From Pseudopelobacter sp964542535 (lineage in GTDB: Bacteria; Desulfobacterota; Desulfuromonadia; Geobacterales; Pseudopelobacteraceae), in the NCBI GenBank assembly GCA_964542535.1, contig CAZIUE010000018.1, positions 11,445 to 75,444 on the forward strand: a DNA stretch of 64,000 nt, written 5' to 3'. Position 1 is the stretch's first letter; every line of letters starts with the position of its first letter. Both the position numbers and the translations under genes were made by a program. The notes under the pieces were generated by a model, which saw nothing but the letters and a program-made list of their open reading frames with translations, was not told the DNA's origin and searched no databases. Of this stretch, positions 31,894 through 41,638 are shown piece by piece.

Positions 31894-34422
31894 ATGAATC
31901 CGCTTCCCATCGACCAGATCCTCCCCCGACTCCTGACCACCGTCGCCGAAAACTCCAACGTCCTGCTGCATGCCCCGCCGGGAGCGGGGAAGACCACCCG
32001 CGTTCCCCTGGCCCTGCTGGAGATCATCCCCCCCCAGGCGGGCAGGATCATCATGCTGGAGCCGCGCCGCCTGGCAGCCGTTTCTGCGGCCCGCTGGATG
32101 GCCGCCTGCCTGGGGGAGCAGCCGGGCGGCAGGGTGGGATATTCCATCCGCTTCGACAGCCGCGTCTCGGCCAGGACCCGCATCGAGGTGGTCACCGAGG
32201 GGATCCTGACCCGCCGCATCCAGAACGACCCGCTGCTGGAGGGGGTGGCCATGGTGATCCTGGACGAGTTCCACGAACGGAGCATCCAGGCCGACCTGGG
32301 GCTGGCCCTCTGCCGGGAGCTGCAAACCCAATTGCGGGACGATCTTAAAATCCTGGTCATGTCCGCCACCCTGGAGTGTGAGCCCCTGGCCCGGCTGCTG
32401 GGAGATGCCCCCCTGATCAGCTCGGCCGGCCGCTGCTTCCCGGTGGAGGAGCGCTATCTGGACGACCGTTCCCGCGAGCGCCTGGCCCCGCGCATGGCCG
32501 CCGCCATCCGGCGGGCCCTGGCCGAGACGGAGGGGGATATCCTGGCCTTCCTCCCCGGCGCCGGAGAGATCCGCTCCTGCGCCTCGCTGCTGGGGGAGAC
32601 CGGCCTGGGAAAGGGCGCCGTCTCCGTCCACCCCCTGTACGGCGATCTCCCCTTCGACCGTCAGCAGGCAGCCATCCTGCCAGGGAAAGAGCGCCGGGTG
32701 GTGCTGGCCACCAGCATCGCCGAGACCAGCCTGACCATCGAAGGGGTGCGGGTGGTGATCGACAGCGGTCTCTCCCGCAGGCAGCGTTTCGATCCGGCCA
32801 GCGGCATGAACCGGCTGGTGACGGTGCGGGAATCGCGGGCCTCGGCCATCCAGCGGGCAGGCCGGGCCGGGCGCGTGAGCGAGGGGATCTGCTACCGCCT
32901 CTTCAGCCGCCACAGCTTCGACGCCATGACCCCCCACACCCCCCCCGAGATCCTGGAGAGCGACCTTTCCCCCCTGCTGCTGGAACTGGCTGCCTGGGGA
33001 GAGAGCGACCCGGGTCGGCTTGCCTGGCTCGACCCCCCTCCGGCCGCCTCCCTGACCGTTGCCCGCCGGCTGCTGTCGGACCTGGGGGCGCTGGACACCG
33101 GCGGCAGGATCACCGCCACGGGCAGGGCCATGGCGCGCCTGCCGCTGCACCCCCGCCTGTCGCGCCTGCTGGAGCGTTCCCGTCAGCTGGAGATCCCGGC
33201 CCTGGGATGCGCCCTGGCGGCCCTCCTCTCCGAGCGAGATATCCTCCGCCGCGCTCCCCGGTCGAACCATGGGCGGGAAGCCATCCCCGATCTGGCGGAT
33301 CGGCTGGAGCTGCTGCGCCGGTTCCGGGGCGCCGCCTCCTATGGCGGCGAGGTTGACGCCCCTGCCCTGGAGAACGTGCGCCGGGTGCGCGGCCAGCTCA
33401 TGCGTCTCATGGGGCTGGCGCCGGACTCTTCCTGGCAGCCGTGCGGCCCGGACCAGCTGGGCCGGCTGCTGCTGGCGGCCTATCCCGATCGGGTGGCCCT
33501 GCGGCGGGAAGGGGAAGGGGAGCGCTGCCTGCTGGCCAACGGCAGGGGGGCGCGTCTGGCCATGCCGGGGATGGCCGGCGGCGCCTCCCCGCTGGTGGCG
33601 CTCTCCGTTGACGCAGCGGAGGGGGGTGAGGGGGTGATCCATCTCTGCCAGGAGGTGCGGGAGGAGCTGCTGCGACAGGAGCTGGGTGAGCGCATGGAGC
33701 GGCGGGAACGGGTGGTCTGGGACAGCCGGGAAGGGAGGGTGGTGGCGACCCGTGACGACTGCCTGGGGGCGCTGGTGCTGGCATCCTCCCCTTTTGTGGC
33801 CACCCCGGAGCAGAGCCTGGCCCCGCTCCTGGAGGCGGTGCGCTCCTCCGGCCTCTCGCTGCTGGTACGCGACGAGCGCTTCCTGCAGCTCCAGGCCCGC
33901 ATCCGGCTGGTGGGTGAGCAGTTTCCCGGTGATGGCTGGCCCGACTGCTCCGACGGGGCATTGCTGGAGAACCTGGAGGAGTGGCTGGCTCCGTCCCTGG
34001 AGGGGGTGCGCGGGGCCCGGCAGCTGGCTGCCCTGGATCTGGCGTCGATTCTGGGCAACCGCCTGGAGTACCGCCGGCGCATGGAGCTGGACGAGCTGGC
34101 GCCCACCCACCTGACCGTGCCCAGCGGCTCCCGCATCAGGCTGGACTACTGCCAGGGGGATGCGCCGGTGCTGGCGGTGAAGCTTCAGGAGCTGTTCGGC
34201 CTGGCGCGCACCCCGACCATCTGTCGGGGGAGGGTGGAGCTGCTGCTGCACCTCCTCTCCCCGGCCGGCCGGCCGCTGCAGGTGACCCGCGACCTGAAGG
34301 GGTTCTGGGACGGCTCCTACCACCAGGTGAAGAAGGAGATGAAGGGGCGCTACCCCAAACACCCCTGGCCGGACGACCCCTGGAACGCCCCCCCCACCCG
34401 CAGGGCCAAGCCGAGAACCTGA
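31894..34422 (+). CDS. hrpB: ATP-dependent helicase HrpB
   Basis: 842 aa from ATG 31894; an upstream in-frame GTG at 31756 would start inside the MITE-like repeat and was rejected. DEAH-helicase motifs: APPGAGKTTRVPLA (I), LEPRRLAA (Ia), ILDEFHERS (II, DEFH), VMSATLE (III), LATSIAETSLTIEGVRVVIDSG (V) and QRAGRAGRVSEG (VI). The C-terminal HrpB domain ends with MKGRYPKHPWPDDPW, very typical. Length fits E. coli HrpB (about 810-820 aa). Cellular role is not well known; presumed RNA helicase. Confidence 0.95.
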   Translation: MNPLPIDQILPRLLTTVAENSNVLLHAPPGAGKTTRVPLALLEIIPPQAGRIIMLEPRRLAAVSAARWMAACLGEQPGGRVGYSIRFDSRVSARTRIEVVTEGILTRRIQNDPLLEGVAMVILDEFHERSIQADLGLALCRELQTQLRDDLKILVMSATLECEPLARLLGDAPLISSAGRCFPVEERYLDDRSRERLAPRMAAAIRRALAETEGDILAFLPGAGEIRSCASLLGETGLGKGAVSVHPLYGDLPFDRQQAAILPGKERRVVLATSIAETSLTIEGVRVVIDSGLSRRQRFDPASGMNRLVTVRESRASAIQRAGRAGRVSEGICYRLFSRHSFDAMTPHTPPEILESDLSPLLLELAAWGESDPGRLAWLDPPPAASLTVARRLLSDLGALDTGGRITATGRAMARLPLHPRLSRLLERSRQLEIPALGCALAALLSERDILRRAPRSNHGREAIPDLADRLELLRRFRGAASYGGEVDAPALENVRRVRGQLMRLMGLAPDSSWQPCGPDQLGRLLLAAYPDRVALRREGEGERCLLANGRGARLAMPGMAGGASPLVALSVDAAEGGEGVIHLCQEVREELLRQELGERMERRERVVWDSREGRVVATRDDCLGALVLASSPFVATPEQSLAPLLEAVRSSGLSLLVRDERFLQLQARIRLVGEQFPGDGWPDCSDGALLENLEEWLAPSLEGVRGARQLAALDLASILGNRLEYRRRMELDELAPTHLTVPSGSRIRLDYCQGDAPVLAVKLQELFGLARTPTICRGRVELLLHLLSPAGRPLQVTRDLKGFWDGSYHQVKKEMKGRYPKHPWPDDPWNAPPTRRAKPRT

Positions 34423-34512
34423 CGGAACTCCCCGCGGCCGTCGCGCTGTCCGTTGGGCCTGGGGGCGCGCCGTTGGACGTCACGAGGAACTACGGGTGAT
34501 CTGGTGGGGTTG

Positions 34513-36924
34513 CTACTGGTTCTGCCGTTCCCGCTCCCCCTCGGCCGGGAACCCCTTCATCTTCTCCACCAGTTCCCCCAGACGCCGGTCCACCAGCCCG
34601 TTGATGCTCCCCTGGGGATAGCTCCCATCCGGCTGAAGCTCTCCGGCCGGGACGCCGGTCAGGATCTCGATACCCTGGTCGATGCTCTCCACGCTCCAGA
34701 TGTGGAATGTCCCCTCTCGAACCGCCCGGATCACCTCGTCCTTCAGCATCAGGTTGCGCTCGTTGGCCGCGGGGATGATCACCCCCTGCTCGCCGGTCAG
34801 CCCCCGCAGCTTGCAGACGGCGAAGAACCCCTCGATCTTCTGGTTGACCCCGCCGATGGGCTGCACCCTCCCCAGCTGGTTGACGCTGCCGGTCACGGCG
34901 ATCCCCTGCTTTAGCGGCACGCCGGAGAGGGCCGACAGCAGCGCGTACAGCTCGGTGGACGAGGCGCTGTCCCCCTCCACCCCCTCGTAGGACTGCTCGA
35001 AGCAGATGGAGGCCGAGAAGCAGAGCGGCCGCTGCTGGGCGTACCTCCCCCCCAGGTAGCCGGTCAGGATCAGTACCCCCTTGTCGTGGAGCGGGCCGGA
35101 CAGCTTGACCTCCCGCTCGATGTTCACCATCCTGGCGCTCCCCATGTAGACCCGGGCCGTGACCCGGGAGGGCCTGCCGAAGGTGTAGTCCCCCAGCTGG
35201 ATCACCGACAGCCCGTTCACCTGGCCAATCTCGCTCCCCGCGGTGTCCATCAGCAGGGTCCCCTCGGCGATCAGCTCCTGGATCCGTTCCTCCAGGCGGT
35301 TGCCGCGGTAGATCTTCTCCTCGATGGTCGTGCTGAGAGTCTCCCGGTCGATGACGCCGCTCTTTTCCCGGCGCGCCCAGTAATCCGCCTCCCGCAGCAG
35401 GTCGCTGATCTCCATGAACTGGCAGGAGAGCCGCTGCTGGTCCTCGGCGCAGCGGGCCGCGTACTCCAGCAGGCGAGCCACGCCGTCGCCGGTGAAGGGG
35501 AGCAGCCGTTCCTCCCGGCAGTGGTCGGCCACGAACAGGGCGTACTCCCGCAGCACCTCGGGGGTGCGGGGGATGTGGCTGTCGAAGTCGGCCTTGACCT
35601 TGAAAAACTTGCGGTAATCCGGTTCCAGGTGGAACAGCAGCTGGTAGATCAGGGGCGAGCCGATCATGATGATCTTGGCCTTGAGCGGCACCGGCTCGGG
35701 CTTGAGCGACACGATGGAGAGCAGGCGGTACTGCTCCATCACATCCTCGATCCTGATCTCGCCGTTGCGGATGCAGCGCTTGAGCGCATCCCAGGCAAAG
35801 GGGTTGGTCAGCAGATCCAGGACATTGATCACCAGGTAGCCGCCGTTGGCCCGGTGCAGGGCGCCGGCCTTGATCCTGGTGAAGTTGGTGGTGGCCACCC
35901 CTCCCACCTGCATGACATGATCGATGCGGCCGAACAGGTTGTGATAGGTGGGATTGGGCTCGTACACCACCGGCGCGCCCCCGCTGTTGCTGTTGTCCAC
36001 CAGCACGTTGACGGCGTAGCGTTCGAAGGGGCCGGGTTGCCCCGCGGCCGCGCCGGGGTGCTGCTGCTCCGCGTTCCTGAACTCCTCCAGGTTGAGCAGG
36101 ATATCCTCCTGCACCGCATCCAGGTAGGAGGCCACTCCCGAGGTGCCGTCGTACTTCTCCCGGAGCGGCGTGATGTGGTGCCCCAGGGCGGAGAGCCCCA
36201 CGTCGTGGTCCAGCCGCGCCAGAGCCTCCCTGACCCCCTTGTCGTTTTCCATCACCTGGCTCAGCACGTCTGCCAGGCGCCCCTTCAGCTCGTTGCCGGC
36301 GGCGTCAACCCTGGCTCTCGTCTCGGGGTCCAGGTTGTCGTACTCCTCGTTGGTCATGTTGCGCCCCTCCAGCTGGGGCACCATCATCAGGCCGCTGGTG
36401 CTACGTTGCAGCACGTACTGCCTCTCCTGGGCCTCCCGGTCCAGGTCGGCGAACAGGTGGTTGTTCCTCTCCTGGTTGGCCAGGATGATGGCGGTCTTCT
36501 CCAGGGCGTACTCCTTGCTCTGGAGCGCCTTGGGGATATCGTGCCGCACCAGGGTCAGCAGCTCGTTCAGGTCCCGCTCCAGCTCCCGTCCTCTCCCCGC
36601 CGGCAGGGAGAGGGCGATGGGGGTGTCCGGGTTCCTGAAGTTGTTCACGTAGCACCAGTCCAGGGGGGGAGCCTCGTCGGCGGCGCGTTTCTTGAGCAGG
36701 GCCATGATGGACGAAGCCCGTCCCGTGCCCGACTGGCCGGCCAGATAGAGGTTGAAGCCGCTCTCGGACATGTCCAGGCCGAACTCGATGGCGCGGAAGG
36801 CCCGCTCCTGTCCGATGGGCCCCTCCAGTCCTCCCAGTTCTTCGGTCGTGCCGAATCCCAGCTCTCCGGGATCGCATCTCCAGCAGAGTTTCTCTGGTGC
36901 CAGCCTGCGTTCGTCCCATGTCAT
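34513..36924 (-). CDS. Lon-family ATP-dependent protease (AAA_32/LonB-like)
   Basis: 803 aa with AAGGAGG before its start. The AAA part has LYLAGQSGTGRASSIMALL as P-loop region; here Arg-Ala stands where Lys-Ser/Thr would be in a standard Walker A. The C-terminal Lon protease domain is intact: EQSYEGVEGDSASSTELYALLSAL has the catalytic serine (GDSAS) and GGVNQKIEGFF the catalytic lysine. The middle includes NLLVINVLDL-type parts (GGYLVINVLDLLTNPFAW). It should degrade damaged or regulatory proteins in the cytoplasm. Gene is divergent from cas3, 437 bp apart. Confidence 0.9.
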   Translation of the reverse strand: MTWDERRLAPEKLCWRCDPGELGFGTTEELGGLEGPIGQERAFRAIEFGLDMSESGFNLYLAGQSGTGRASSIMALLKKRAADEAPPLDWCYVNNFRNPDTPIALSLPAGRGRELERDLNELLTLVRHDIPKALQSKEYALEKTAIILANQERNNHLFADLDREAQERQYVLQRSTSGLMMVPQLEGRNMTNEEYDNLDPETRARVDAAGNELKGRLADVLSQVMENDKGVREALARLDHDVGLSALGHHITPLREKYDGTSGVASYLDAVQEDILLNLEEFRNAEQQHPGAAAGQPGPFERYAVNVLVDNSNSGGAPVVYEPNPTYHNLFGRIDHVMQVGGVATTNFTRIKAGALHRANGGYLVINVLDLLTNPFAWDALKRCIRNGEIRIEDVMEQYRLLSIVSLKPEPVPLKAKIIMIGSPLIYQLLFHLEPDYRKFFKVKADFDSHIPRTPEVLREYALFVADHCREERLLPFTGDGVARLLEYAARCAEDQQRLSCQFMEISDLLREADYWARREKSGVIDRETLSTTIEEKIYRGNRLEERIQELIAEGTLLMDTAGSEIGQVNGLSVIQLGDYTFGRPSRVTARVYMGSARMVNIEREVKLSGPLHDKGVLILTGYLGGRYAQQRPLCFSASICFEQSYEGVEGDSASSTELYALLSALSGVPLKQGIAVTGSVNQLGRVQPIGGVNQKIEGFFAVCKLRGLTGEQGVIIPAANERNLMLKDEVIRAVREGTFHIWSVESIDQGIEILTGVPAGELQPDGSYPQGSINGLVDRRLGELVEKMKGFPAEGERERQNQ

Positions 36925-37361
36925 GTCAGCCTCCTTGCCCCGCTCTCCCGCCGGGAACCGCCGTCCTCGTATTCATGGATCCATTTGCCAGAATAGTACC
37001 ATGATCCGTGCGGGATGCCGCCGCGTCACCCGTGGAGTATGGAGGGAATGGAGTGGCAGCATGAACCTGCCCTGGTGAAGAGGACGTATTCTGTCACAGC
37101 TGTGTGGTAGGGTGAGGGAGCTTCGTATCAGGCCGGCTGTTCCGTCCCATGGGCCGTTGGTTGCAGGCCACGAACGCCTGTTCCGGCTAGGTCGAAGGTT
37201 TGAAAAAAATATTAAAATGCGTTTTTTATCAGGGGGAGCGTGGTAGGGTGGGGAGCTGTGAGGCTGTGGGGAGATGGGGACGTAGGGGCGATCCCCGCGT
37301 GGTCGCCCGGCTTTTGTTCCTTGTGTTCGCCCTGGTTGTGGAGGCGAGGGAGGAGGGGGTG
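36925..37361. other. Divergent spacer between Lon-like protease and cas3
   Basis: No gene is recognisable. The stretch around 37198-37230 is markedly AT-rich (TTGAAAAAAATATTAAAATG) against a GC-rich background and is the best place for the cas3 promoter. An in-frame ATG at 37200 gives an N-terminal extension of low complexity lacking similarity to Cas3. Confidence 0.4.
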
Positions 37362-39995
37362 GTGAGGTATTTCGGGTATTGGGGGAAAACCGAAAAGGAC
37401 GGGAACAGGTATCATCTGTTGCCGTATCATTGTCTGGATGTGGCGGCGGTGGCGGCGGCATGGTGGGAATTAAGTCCGGCGATACGTCGAGCGTTTGCAG
37501 TGAACAATGAACTGCCGCTGGAACAGCTCCGCGCTTGGGTGCTGTATATTGTTGCGTTGCATGATTACGGCAAGTTTGACGTGCGTTTTCAGCTCCGTGT
37601 CAATTCCGTCTGGTTGGCGCTCTATCCTGATGCGGGATCTTATCGCCCACTCCCCAGCGTACAAGATTGCAAAACATATTATCATGGCGAAGGAGGGCTT
37701 TCCTGGTTCATGCAGGATAATCCGGCATTATGCGGCACTACAACTCTGCCTGGTGATCCATTTGATTTTCTCGATAATCCGGACAACCTCGCCGAGACAC
37801 ACAATGCCTGGCTCCCTTGGCTTGAAGCTGTTACCGCTCATCATGGGCACATTCGGCCCTCCGACTATGTTACCGACACATCACTGCCGTTTCATTGTGA
37901 TAAGCGCCTTGCGCAGGTTGATTTCAGTACGCGGCAACAGTGGCTTTCCGCTCTGGAACAGCTCTTCCTGAAGCCAGCCGGTCTTTCCCTCTCCGATTCT
38001 CCACCATCATGTTCGTCCATTTTTCTGGCAGGATTCTGCTCGGTTGCCGACTGGCTCGGCTCCCGGTGTGACGATAGCAACTTTACGTATTGTCAGGAAC
38101 CACAAGATTTGAGTGCCTACTTCGAGGCCCGCCGATCCTTTGATGCCCCGCGAACTCTCAAACTGGCTGGCATCGTGTCGTATCCGCGAACGTATGCCGG
38201 TGTTGCGGCATTACTTGAGACGGGCAGACAACCCCGTTCCCTACAAACCCTGGTGGATGAGCTTCCTCTTCAGACCGGCCTTACCCTGGTGGAGGCCCCG
38301 ACTGGCAGTGGTAAGACCGAAGCGGCCCTGACCTATGCCTGGCGTCTTCTCACGGCCGGTTTGGCCGATTCAATTGTGTTTGCCTTGCCGACCCAGGCCA
38401 CGGCCAATGCTATGCTCGGACGGCTGAAGCGGGTTGCGCCCTTCCTGTTCATGGATCACCCCAATTTGGTGCTGGCTCATGGCTCGGCGCGTTTCAACGA
38501 CGAGTTCAGCAAAATCAAACATGCCGCACTCACAGGCTATGAACAAGAAGACGGTTGGGCGCAGTGCAGCCAATGGCTGGGCGAAAGCCGCAAGCGGGTC
38601 TTTTTGGGGCAGGTTGGCGTTTGCACGGTCGATCAGGTGCTCATCTCCGTTCTTCCCGTCAGGCATCGTTTTGTGCGCGGTTTCGGAGTGGGACGCAGCG
38701 TGCTGATAGTAGACGAGGTACATGCCTACGACGCCTACATGTATGGACTTCTGGAAGAGGTTCTCCGGCAGCAGAAAGAAGCGGATGGTGCGGCACTACT
38801 CCTTTCAGCAACCTTGCCGGAGCAGCAGCGGCAACAACTCTGTGCCGCCTGGGGGGCAAAGCTGCCTCCCCAAGGAGAAGAAGCTCCCTATCCGCTTGCA
38901 ACATGGACAACCGGAAACATACCAGCCACGTATGTTTTGAAGTCGAAGCAACTTCCCAAAAAGATCACCGTCAAATTGGAACCGCTCAGAATTGGGGAGA
39001 TGATGCCGGATGAAGCGCTGCTTCGCCGTGTCATAGCGGCGGCCGAGTCAGGCGCTCAGGTGGCAATTGTTTGCAACTTGGTGGACGTTGCCCAGAAACT
39101 GGCCTGTGCCCTGCGGGATATGACCAGCCTGCCGGTTGACCTGTTCCATGCCCGTTATTGTTTCAGCCATCGTCGCAGAAAGGAAAAGCGCGTTGTCATG
39201 CGTTTCGGTCCGAAAGGAAAACGCAGAACAGGCCGTATCCTGGTGGCGACGCAGGTGGTGGAACAGTCGCTTGATATGGATTTCGACTGGCTCATCACCC
39301 AACTCTGCCCTGTCGATCTTCTCTTTCAACGCATGGGACGATTGCACAGACATGATCGCACAGGCAGACGTCCGCCGGGATTCGAGATGCCGCTTTGCAC
39401 CGTACTTTTACCGGAGGACGACGACTTCGGCCTGCATGGGGTTATCTATGCCAATACGCGTGCCCTCTGGCGGACAGCGGAAAAACTGGTGTCCGCGCCT
39501 GACGGCGAAGTAATTTTTCCCGACGCTTATCGGACGTGGATCGAAGCTGTCTACTGTAAAGATGTCTGGGAAGATGAGCCTGTTAAAATACGGCAAGAGT
39601 ACGAAGCATACGAACAGGAACTTTTCGTCAGCCGGTGCAAAGCGCGTCAGATGATTTCAACCGCAATGATTCCACTATCGGATAATGACGAGAATATAAC
39701 CGCCGTCACGCGGGATGGAGAGATGAACCTGACTGTCGTGCCGTTTTGCAAGACAGCGCAGGGCAGAATGCTGATGGACGGAACACTCTATGAGTCGCTG
39801 GATGACTACCAGCGGCTGGAAGCCCTGTCGCTGAACAGCGTGGGGACACCCAAATCCTGGTCGTATCACTTGGAAAATCCTGACGAGGGGAGGTACTGGC
39901 TTGAGTTGGAGCAGGAAGGGAAAGGCTATCGGGGGATTTCAAAGGGTGTGACCTTTCGCTATCACAAAGACATGGGATTGGAGAGAGAGAAATGA
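37362..39995 (+). CDS. cas3: CRISPR-associated helicase/nuclease Cas3 (type I-E)
   Basis: 877 aa from GTG 37362, six bases after AGGAGG; the E. coli Cas3 is 888 aa and starts at the same conserved YWGK region. The HD nuclease domain has His23, His67-Asp68 and Lys71 (LHDYGKFDVRFQ). SF2 helicase motifs follow: EAPTGSGKTEAAL, VLIVDEVHAYDAY (DEVH), LLSATLP, ILVATQVVEQSLDMDFD and QRMGRLHRHDR. It is recruited by Cascade and degrades the target DNA. It overlaps cse1 by 4 bp, at the head of the operon. Confidence 0.95.
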   Translation: MRYFGYWGKTEKDGNRYHLLPYHCLDVAAVAAAWWELSPAIRRAFAVNNELPLEQLRAWVLYIVALHDYGKFDVRFQLRVNSVWLALYPDAGSYRPLPSVQDCKTYYHGEGGLSWFMQDNPALCGTTTLPGDPFDFLDNPDNLAETHNAWLPWLEAVTAHHGHIRPSDYVTDTSLPFHCDKRLAQVDFSTRQQWLSALEQLFLKPAGLSLSDSPPSCSSIFLAGFCSVADWLGSRCDDSNFTYCQEPQDLSAYFEARRSFDAPRTLKLAGIVSYPRTYAGVAALLETGRQPRSLQTLVDELPLQTGLTLVEAPTGSGKTEAALTYAWRLLTAGLADSIVFALPTQATANAMLGRLKRVAPFLFMDHPNLVLAHGSARFNDEFSKIKHAALTGYEQEDGWAQCSQWLGESRKRVFLGQVGVCTVDQVLISVLPVRHRFVRGFGVGRSVLIVDEVHAYDAYMYGLLEEVLRQQKEADGAALLLSATLPEQQRQQLCAAWGAKLPPQGEEAPYPLATWTTGNIPATYVLKSKQLPKKITVKLEPLRIGEMMPDEALLRRVIAAAESGAQVAIVCNLVDVAQKLACALRDMTSLPVDLFHARYCFSHRRRKEKRVVMRFGPKGKRRTGRILVATQVVEQSLDMDFDWLITQLCPVDLLFQRMGRLHRHDRTGRRPPGFEMPLCTVLLPEDDDFGLHGVIYANTRALWRTAEKLVSAPDGEVIFPDAYRTWIEAVYCKDVWEDEPVKIRQEYEAYEQELFVSRCKARQMISTAMIPLSDNDENITAVTRDGEMNLTVVPFCKTAQGRMLMDGTLYESLDDYQRLEALSLNSVGTPKSWSYHLENPDEGRYWLELEQEGKGYRGISKGVTFRYHKDMGLEREK

Positions 39996-41638
39996 ACCTT
40001 CTGACCGATGAGTGGATTCCGGTCCGCCTTCTGGAGGGCGGAACGTCGCGGAAAATTTCGCTGCGCGGGCTTTTGTGCGGTGAAGAGAGGTGGGAGTTAT
40101 GCCTGCCGCGTGACGACATGGAACTGGCGGCAATGCAGTTGCTGATCTGTATTACTCAGGCACTGTTAACGCCGACGGACTTGCAGGAATTGCGGAGCAG
40201 GATCGTAAAGCCGATTACCGGTATGGAATACGACGAGGCTGTAAAACCATTTGCCGACTGGTTTGTGTTAGATCATCCGCAACAACCATTCATGCAGGTT
40301 CTCGGGGTTAAGGCCAAATTCATAACACCAATGGACAAGCTGTTCGCAGGGCTAACAGGTTCTGAAAATTGCTGCTTTATGAATGAGCAAAATTTGGCTG
40401 CTAATCTTTGTGGTGGATGTAGTGCAATTGCCTTATTCAACCAAGCTTCGTGCTCACCGAGTTTTGGAGGTGGGCGCGATGGCGGTTTCAAGAATGGTTT
40501 ACGTGGCGGATCTCCTGTTACGACACTGATACAAGGACCGCACCTACGCCAAACCGTATGGGCAAATGTTCTGAACAAGAAAAAACTGGAACAGAGTATC
40601 CCTTGGTATGGTAGCACCAAAACGCAAAAACCAATTTGGATAGATCCCATCAAGACCAAGGAAAACATTGCAGCACAACAAATCGGGTTAATAAGAGGGC
40701 TGTTTTGGCAACCAGCTCATATTGAGCTAACGCTTGGCGGAACTGCTTTCTGCTCATGTTGTGGCGAGAACGTTACTCAATCGTACAACGGTTTTTATAA
40801 AGAGCAATTTGGTTTTAATGTTGAAGGCACTTGGCCACACCCGCACTCACCCAGGATATTGACCTCCAACAATGGTGTGCTAGAAGAAAAATTTCTGTCA
40901 TTTAGAGCATCAGTTCCTGCGTGGACTCAATTAAGTCGCTACATCGTACAGCAACAAATAGATGCTTCAAACACTCAGGGTCAAGAGCCAGCATCAGTTG
41001 TGCTTCAGGCTAAAGAATTATTTGGCCCCCAGTCCGCTAACCTTCATCTCCATGTAGGCGGCTATCGAACTAATAAGGCAACCGTTTTAGAACGTTGCCA
41101 TAATGTATTTTCTCTCAAGAATGGTTGGGATAGTAACCCGTTAGCTATACGCCAATTTATCTCCGATGCATTGGGGTATCGAGACGCGTTGTACAGATCT
41201 CTGTATCTATTTGTCCACGGAATTAAGGCGGGCGAGAATGGCGGTGTTGAACTGAAAGGTGCACTTAGAGGAAAGGACAAGGAAAAAGACAGACTTAAGA
41301 TCTATTTCCGTGACTGCGATAGTTCTACGCCAAAGGACAAGAAGTGTAGGTTGTATCTGCAAGCAGAGGGTGTGTTTTTTCGCCGCACCGAACCGACTAT
41401 TGAGAAAACCCTGGCGCGCATCGATTTCGGCGACCCCGCTCCGCAGCTTGCGCGGATGAGGGCGGGACTGAAGGAAATAACTCACGACCTTTTCAATGAA
41501 GCGGTGCAGCCATACCTCAATGATCCGGAACTGATCCGGACCCTGGCGGTTGCCAGGAGAACGCTGCACAAGCATCTGAAAAACATGGAACCACAACAGG
41601 ATAAAGGAGGGAATGATGGAACAGCGGAAACTCCCTGA
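39992..41638 (+). CDS. casA: Cascade large subunit Cse1/CasA/Cas8e, mosaic composition
   Basis: 548 aa with ATGA overlap to cas3. It begins MNLLTDEWIPVRLLEGG, the standard Cse1 start, and the following LPRDDMELAAMQLLICITQAL and QQPFMQVLGV motifs are family typical. Cse1 recognises the PAM and recruits Cas3. The ends (39992-40255 and 41390-41638) have the GC-rich codon use of neighbouring genes, but the middle (about 40260-41390) is clearly AT-rich. This implies replacement of the central segment by recombination. The reading frame is intact throughout, so the protein should be active. End overlaps cse2 by 23 bp. Confidence 0.93.
   Translation: MNLLTDEWIPVRLLEGGTSRKISLRGLLCGEERWELCLPRDDMELAAMQLLICITQALLTPTDLQELRSRIVKPITGMEYDEAVKPFADWFVLDHPQQPFMQVLGVKAKFITPMDKLFAGLTGSENCCFMNEQNLAANLCGGCSAIALFNQASCSPSFGGGRDGGFKNGLRGGSPVTTLIQGPHLRQTVWANVLNKKKLEQSIPWYGSTKTQKPIWIDPIKTKENIAAQQIGLIRGLFWQPAHIELTLGGTAFCSCCGENVTQSYNGFYKEQFGFNVEGTWPHPHSPRILTSNNGVLEEKFLSFRASVPAWTQLSRYIVQQQIDASNTQGQEPASVVLQAKELFGPQSANLHLHVGGYRTNKATVLERCHNVFSLKNGWDSNPLAIRQFISDALGYRDALYRSLYLFVHGIKAGENGGVELKGALRGKDKEKDRLKIYFRDCDSSTPKDKKCRLYLQAEGVFFRRTEPTIEKTLARIDFGDPAPQLARMRAGLKEITHDLFNEAVQPYLNDPELIRTLAVARRTLHKHLKNMEPQQDKGGNDGTAETP

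Noticed and set aside
31804..34362. 852-codon minus-strand ORF opposite hrpB
   Set aside because: Antisense shadow in high-GC DNA; rich in Gln, His, Pro and Gly without motif, whereas hrpB has all helicase motifs.
35086..36996. 636-codon plus-strand ORF opposite the Lon-like protease
   Set aside because: It is the antisense shadow of a gene with clear Lon motifs; its own translation shows low-complexity and no family features.
37200..37361. Cas3 N-terminal extension from ATG 37200
   Set aside because: The added 54 residues are low complexity and absent from Cas3; GTG 37362 has AGGAGG and gives the family length.
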